A DNA stretch of 64,000 bases from Phytoseiulus persimilis (Eukaryota; Arthropoda; Arachnida; Mesostigmata; Phytoseiidae). The translations under genes and the position numbers were made by a program. Location: NCBI GenBank assembly GCA_037576195.1, contig CM075104.1:6702775-6766774 (forward strand), given 5' to 3'. Below, piece by piece: positions 57,982 to 64,000 of this stretch. The first letter of the stretch is position 1; the number at the start of each line of letters is the position of its first letter. The notes below the pieces were generated by a model. It saw only the letters and a program-made list of their open reading frames with translations, was not told the DNA's origin and searched no databases.

Positions 57982-59589
57982 GGCGCGACGAAGACAGCCG
58001 CTGTTCGTAAACCACACAGCACAACAGAACAACGATGTCAGTCCGACCGCGCCGGGACAATCGAACCAACACGTTTCAGTCTCAGTCGACGCACGAGTAT
58101 TTCATGGAACATGGGGCTGTAGCACTTGGTGCAGCAACTGTCTCAAGAATGGAGTCAGTGGCTCACTAATCATGAGGGCTTCGTCGCCATGATTCGTCCG
58201 CTGCTCAGGGAATGGGTATAGAGCAACATGGCGCGCTTTTTCAAAATCATTGGCGCCAACTGCGCAGGGCTCACGCTCCCCCACGGGCGCTCTGAACGCT
58301 CACCTTGCCGTCACACTCTGTGTTCTCGCAGGACGAGAACTATTGTATTGTCTCGACGGTTTGGAGAAACGAACTCACATGCGATCCATGGAGGGGCCTG
58401 CTAGAGACTTCCGTCGTTGCCAGAGCCGCACCGAGCTCGTTCCCTTGGCCGAAATAGACAGTTTTTCGCCGGAATTCGGGCGATCATTGCCTCGATGCAG
58501 GGCGTGACTCGCGAATGACTTGAGGACCGGTCCGCTGGGAAACGAAAAACTCCGAGCTCGAGAGTCCTGAGGAGTGCGTGGAGCAACCGCAACCGCCGCG
58601 ATTCTAGATCGATCAGATGGAACTCTCTCTTGTTCCCAGGAGACACGAAATCGAATCGCTGTGCACCGCGTCTTTCACTTAATAAAGATCAATACAACGA
58701 TCGGGTCAGAGAAGACCTTTCAAGATCGCCTACCTGCCGTCGAGGCTTTTCTAGAGGACGAAAAAGCACAACACAATACGAAGCCGAGCCCTAGAACTTT
58801 TAGGTCGACGTGCGGCGTCAGCAAAACAAATATGGGACGCTGATCGCTCGTAACACGAGAAGCACACGTTCGAACACCAAGTCGACACCTTCAGGTCTGC
58901 AGAGAAGAGAGAGCCGATGAGTGTTCCGATCATTGTTCACTGGCCAGATCACATTCTTTGCATTCCGATTGCTCGACGTCGTTCTCGACAGCTTCCAACG
59001 GTGAAACGGTTGTTTCGAGTTTCCTTGCGACGTTTGAAACTGAGCGCGGTAGAGTTCACAGAGCATTTCCGGTGGTGATCTCCGCTCCTTTCAAGATTCG
59101 TTAATCGCATCGAGATTCGTTGTGCCCGGAACAGTGGGTCGACATGCGCTTCCCGTCTTGGAGCTAATAAGAGTTTGAGCTCCAATTTCCGACGCGTAAG
59201 ATTCTGAGGTGAGGAACATATACCGCGATTTCGTGGACGAGCCTCGGCATGCTGGCTCAGAGGGTCTGCCTCTCCGGAGAGCAGATTTCACGTGTACTAA
59301 TGTGCAGAGTGAGGAACGGCAACTTGAGGAGTGGAGGAGTGATTCATTCTGCCGGAGAGGCTGGTGCATCTTAGGAGTGAGGCATGCATCAGCTCTTTAC
59401 CTCCACACGTCGCGCACCGCAGTGTGTTCAGATCGACCCCGAGACCGCTCATCATTGATAGCGTCCGGAGCCGCATCTATTTGTAAGGCAAACACCGGTT
59501 TATGGCGGAATCAACGGTGGGTTTTGGCGACCCTCCGATTCTGACAAGGGAGAGCTGGAACTCAGGGAAATTGAACATGGATGCTCCAC
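57982..59589. other. Intergenic
   Basis: Probably the promoter of the gene ending at 56377, then nothing recognised. Confidence 0.35.
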
Positions 59590-59780
59590 GCCTCCGGAAT
59601 CCGTTGATTGGGAACTCGATTTGAACTGAGCATTGATTTTGCGCGGGATCGGTTTGAGTGCAGGGGCGGTCTGCACACTGTTGATTTGGGCGTGATCGAT
59701 CAGCGCGCTTAATTTCAGCGTGGTCGATTCGAGCGGGATCGATGTGAGCGCAACGAATTCGCTCGGGCCGCTGTGAGTGT
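59590..59780 (-). repeat. Diverged 17-bp-type repeats, minus orientation
   Basis: On the minus strand, variants of GCTCAAATCAATCCCGC recur (for example GCGCTCACATCGATCCCGC and GCACTCAAACCGATCCCGC). They are related to the array at 60640-60900 but inverted and more diverged. Confidence 0.6.
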
Positions 59781-60639
59781 GAAGTTTGTGATACAGGAAG
59801 AGGAGAAACCGTCACCTACCGTACTATCTCTGCTTGTCGGGCTGGAATGTATCCGCCAATCTCAGACTGTTCGACGGACGAAGGGAGCAAGTCTGCTCGG
59901 GAGAATATGAAGAGGACAAATCGGACGACCGCGTGAGATACCTCGGTGACAACCTTCCCTCGACGAATCAGCCGCAGGGACATAACTCAGCTCGAGAAGG
60001 AAAGATGTTTTTTAAGAGGTTTGGATGCTGAAGTCTCTAATGCCTCTAATCGCGCACACAAATCGTTTACGAATTCCGTTTGCACAAAAGTCCCTCTTTC
60101 GTCATTCTGAACTGATCATCTGCAACTTTGAGAGCTATTTTTGAATTCGCGCTCAGACGACTCATGTCGTTGCCTCAGACGCTCATATTATGAGCAATCA
60201 ATTTTGGGGGAAGCTCGGGGCTGACGCGCGCCTCGTATGTCGAGAAAATATCGTAAAGGCTCAGTTGGCGGTCGCGATAATTGCGTCGCGGTGCTTCCCT
60301 CGTTGCTCTATTTTCTCCTGCAGGAGCTCCAGAATTCCGAATCCGAGTCAGCCCGCCAGCTACTCGTCCATCTGAAGGAAGAAATCCGGAAGAGAAGAAC
60401 TATCCTATCCAGCTCCCTCGCGTTTCTCGATGCTCTTGGTTAGATTTTCGGGACTCAGTATGTGCTTCAGGGGTGGCACAATCGTTTAAGCTTGCGGCTT
60501 CCAACTTCATGTGGTTGCGAGTTCTTAAACTCTGGCTTTCAGTTAGTAGTAGTAGTAGTTCATGGTCTAGTATGCACCATGAGCTTGCAAAAGACGCGTT
60601 CAAATCGACCACGCTCGAGTCAACCGCATTCGAATCAAT

Positions 60640-60900
60640 CCTGCGTTCAAATAAATCCAGCGCTCAAATCAATCCGGCGCACAAATAAATCCAGCGCTCA
60701 AATCAATCCTGAGCTCAAATCAATCCAGCGTTCGAATCAATCCTGCGCTCAAATGAATCCAGCGCTCAAATCAATCCTGAGCTCAAATAAATCCTGAGCT
60801 CAAATCAATCCTGAGCTCAAATCAATCCGGCGCTCAAATGAATCCAGCGCTCAAATGAATCCAGCGCTCTAATGAATCCAGCGCTCGAATAAATACATTG
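60640..60900 (+). repeat. 17-bp tandem repeat
   Basis: About fifteen copies of GCTCAAATCAATCCAGC and the variant with CCTGA. Some units carry single-base gains or A for C changes (AAATGAATCC). Confidence 0.9.
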
Positions 60901-62539
60901 CTGAAATCGATGAAGCGCTCCAATCCAGCAACACTGTGACGTGATCATTTTCTGTGCGCTGCGTTTTGACAGAAACATTCGATGATGATCTCGACGATGA
61001 GCCGTTGGAGAAAGGGGGTTGCCGCAGTGACGGCGCCAACCTTTGTTTTTCATGAGGCTGAACATCGTTGTTGCTGCTGTCGCCGTCAACGCCACGATTT
61101 TCGACGCGTTGTGTCCCGAGAATATATATATATTCGTTTCACTCATGTCAATGTTCACGGAGGCGCTTTGAAATACCGAGACAACGAATGCCCGGCACTC
61201 ATTCTGAATCAAACATGTCATCTTCCTCTTGAATATCTCCGAAAGTCGTCGACTTGGAGAAAGCCTGGAACAACAGCGTGCCTCAAACCCTTCCCACAAA
61301 CTCCTCAGCCTGCAGGCGTCATCTCCAATTGGCGCTCATTAAATCAGACGAATTCGAGATCTTGAACGCATTCCCACATTTCTCGCGCGCGGGGCACGTT
61401 GAGATCACTTCCAGCTGCGCTAGATATTCGGAGTAGGGCTTAAATAGCCGAGATGTTAGAGAACCGAGGTGTGGTTCATCTCCAGGGGATGGCTTGCTCT
61501 CTGGAAAGAATGTAGAAGACCCGTGAGGCGTAGGCTGAGTTTCGGCTGTGTCCTGAGTTTTATTAGGGGTATGAGGAAATCAAACTCGGGAAACCGCTGA
61601 TCAAGTTCCGTATGGGAGCTGGAAAGCTCGTGTAAGGTGGTCGAGAGCGCGCAGCGGATCCCACAGCCCGCAGCACAACGCGATTCGACGCAACTACTGA
61701 AATATTCTGAAACCATCGGGAAAAGATCAGGCAGGAACTCTATGAGGCTTTAGCCGTCATGGCCTCATACTGGAGCCGCCACTCGGTCAAAGTATTCGTT
61801 CAGCGTCTAAAAAGACCAACAATCAGTTCGATGTGTACTTTAATATTCCGGTTGTGGATTTTGTACTTGTACATAACCGTAGTCAGTCCATGTCTCGGAT
61901 GCCTCCCTCGGACTCCAAATCACGAGCAATCCGAGGGGTGCAGTCCGGAGAGAATCGATGAGTACGGTCTCTCGAACTGTTTCCGGAGATATTGAGCTCC
62001 GGAGGTCCCTGCCTTTTCAGCGCCACCGACGCATGAGGGGTTCCGCGCCCCTCGAAGTTGTGACATGACCATCATCGAGGTAGCTCGAGCCTTCCGGTGG
62101 ACGATGTGCATTTACCGTAAGGTTGCCGGATGGTTACTTCGAAATCCTAATCATTGGAGCAGGTTGACTGCGTTCACCGCGTCATGCTCGAAGACCACTG
62201 CAGCTTGCGAATCAGCTCGGTTGATTGGCCGTAGGGACTGAATCGGGAACACGGGAATTTCATCGTCACTCCCGATTTCCATCACCAGACTAGGCTCGTC
62301 CGACGGCTAGTTTCTCCCGCGAATCAGGAGAGACTCGTAATCTGCAGCTTCACTGAGGAGACAGGAAGGTTACACCAGCTTGGGGCGGGAAGAGTGACCC
62401 GTGTCCACACATGTTAGCCTCGACACCAATCAAACGAGGAGGATGAGCCTTCGTAGAGATTTTGAGTCCCCTGCCCGAGTGAGGCTTGAGATTCCTGAAC
62501 GTTCAAAATCTTCGCCGATTTCCAAGGCTCCACCTGTCC
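60901..62539. other. Intergenic
   Basis: No gene is supported except a weak secreted-peptide frame at 61831. A short TA repeat (ATATATATAT) lies at about 61122. Confidence 0.35.
61831..61995 (+). CDS. Possible small secreted peptide
   Basis: A 54-residue frame. MCTLIFRLWILYLYITVVSP is strongly hydrophobic like a signal peptide, then three cysteines follow in a short polar tail. No family is recognised and the start is one of several. Weak candidate. Confidence 0.15.
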   Translation: MCTLIFRLWILYLYITVVSPCLGCLPRTPNHEQSEGCSPERIDEYGLSNCFRRY

Positions 62540-63030
62540 CGCAACGTACGGTAGGGCGGTCGGCTCCGGGGACCAAGCCAACCCGAGGGGCATCAAGATG
62601 CCCCTGCCGCTTCGAATTGCCTGTCAGAGGAACGCGCTCACAAACTATTTGAGATAGTCCTTCTGTTCGCGACTGCGTTCCGTGGGAGTTAGGAGGAAAA
62701 CGAGCATTCGAAATGACGTCTGCTCTGTCGAATAACTTCAATCGCTTCTGAGAAGCCTGGGTGGGGGACACCGAGAGCTATTCTTACTCCCTCGCCAACC
62801 CGTGGTCACTAGCGTACCGTGCGGGGGCATCAAGGCTGCAGGGGCATCAGGATGCCACTGACAGTGGGAGAAACGCGCTCAAACACTCAGTGAGATAATC
62901 CGTCAGATCACTCACGAAATGAGCGTTCAGAATGACGTGCGCTGTCAAATAACTTCAATCGTCTTCTGATAAGTCTGGAAGGGGAAGCTCGAGAGCCATT
63001 CTCTCTTCTTCGCAAACCGGTGGTCACAGA
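62540..63030. repeat. Two diverged direct copies of a repeat of about 260 bp
   Basis: Parallel blocks occur about 255-265 bp apart: GGGGCATCAAGATGCC / GGGGCATCAGGATGCC, AACGCGCTCA, GAATGACGT, AATAACTTCAATCG and GGTGGTCACT-like ends. Identity is about 70 percent by eye. Part of the unit recurs near 63300. Confidence 0.65.
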
Positions 63031-63514
63031 ACAGCGAGCGCATGCGCGCACCGAATCACTATCTTCCGTACGCAAAATCAAAGAACTCATCTTGAATCTC
63101 CTGCGGATTTAATCGCATCAATCGACGGTTTTTCCACGGTCTCGCAACATTTTAGTCGTCGCATGAGTACAAGAATGATCAGATTCCGAGGTCTCCCTTG
63201 CGTATTGTGGCTTCATCACATTCATACACATGAATATGGAATACATTGGTATCATGCTGGTACATCATCTGAGATCGGAATTCCGCGCGAGCCCGCACGG
63301 GGCATCAGACCGGGGTCCGCCCCGGGCATCGTCGAAGGTCGGTACGCTACTGCCCGCGGTCCCAGGGTGTCAGGGCGCCTGCGCGCACCGAATCACGTCC
63401 TCCCCAACGCAGCACTGGAGGACCTATCTTGAAAACCCTCCACATCTTTCAATAGCCTGGAAAATTATGGAAAATTATTACAATGAGAAAACGCGATTGG
63501 GTTGAGCAGCAGAG
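63031..63514. other. Intergenic
   Basis: No gene. GCGCGCACCGAATCAC occurs twice (about 63035 and 63383), suggesting a further repeat relationship. Confidence 0.35.
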
Positions 63515-64000
63515 TTGAGCATGATCATATTCATGATCATGATCGATAATCATATTCGAGTCATGATTATTAATCATATTCGAGTCATGATTATTAATCA
63601 TATTCGAGTCATGATTATTAATCATATTCGAGTCATGATTCTTAATCACAATCGAGTCATGATAGTTAGTCATATTCGAGTCATGATAATTATTCATAAT
63701 CGAGTCATGATCATCAATCATAATCGAGTCATGATTATTATTCATATTTAAGTCATGATTATCTTATCAATCATAATCAACTTATGACCATTAATCATAA
63801 TCAACTCATCATCATTAATCATAATCAACTCGTCATCATTAATCATAATTAACTTATCATCAATAATCATAATTAACTTATCATCATTACTCATAATTAA
63901 CTTATCATCATTACTCATAATTAAGTCATGATTATTAATCATGGTCGAGTCATGATTATTCATCATGATCAAGTCATGATTATTGATCATAAACAGCTCA
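63515..64000. repeat. AT-rich 24-bp tandem repeat running off the window
   Basis: About twenty units. The first half is TCATGATTATTAATCATATT plus CGAG, which changes at about 63760 to variants with AATCAACTCATCATCATT. Units contain the self-complementary core ATGATTATTAATCAT. The period is a multiple of three, so both strands show long repetitive open frames (for example DSNMINNH) that are not genes. Confidence 0.95.

Noticed and set aside
63515..64000. CRISPR-like regular repeats
   Set aside because: There are no unique spacers; units are directly tandem, and the genome is eukaryotic.

Overview
This window is animal nuclear DNA. Genes are split by short GT-AG introns and end in AATAAA signals, and single-copy animal proteins are readable on both strands. 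A divergent ionotropic receptor (IR) and the style of the dispersed repeats suggest an arthropod. The compact introns, and an IFT27 gene that the main insect model lacks, would fit a chelicerate such as a mite, but that is inference and the species cannot be fixed from the sequence.

Layout. 1-2.5 kb: the 3' end of a cadherin of protocadherin-15/Cad99C type (+). 3.6-8.8 kb: a large minisatellite of about 45-bp units, with a 5'-truncated LINE inserted in its left part (13-bp target duplication) and an inverted, broken copy of the IR gene between its two blocks. 9.7-11.8 kb: a small 24-bp tandem repeat and a decayed DDE transposase between inverted arms. 14.1-16.2 kb: the IR gene (+), with a stop codon just upstream that may mark a lost N-terminus. 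17.4 kb and 49.0 kb: two copies of a foldback repeat. 20.8-46.2 kb: the gene-dense core, with a Josephin deubiquitinase (+), PAN2 (-), PRPF4 (+), GPCPD1 (-) and RIOK1 (+). 51.3-52.5 kb: IFT27 (+). 56.4-58.0 kb: a long, low-complexity, NPF-containing protein of unknown family (-). The last 6 kb holds 17-bp and 24-bp tandem repeats and no confident gene.

The housekeeping genes do not form one pathway. PAN2 trims mRNA poly(A) tails, PRPF4 acts in the U4/U6 snRNP, RIOK1 matures 40S subunits, GPCPD1 cleaves glycerophosphocholine, IFT27 serves ciliary transport and the Josephin protein removes ubiquitin. They are packed tightly: the Josephin gene and PAN2 converge with poly(A) signals about 60 bp apart. 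Exon joins were worked out by hand from splice consensus, reading phase and recalled family sequences. Most are phase-consistent. The exceptions are one PRPF4 junction and one PAN2 junction.

About half the window is repeat or gene-poor sequence. There the long open frames are mostly by-products of repeats whose period is a multiple of three.
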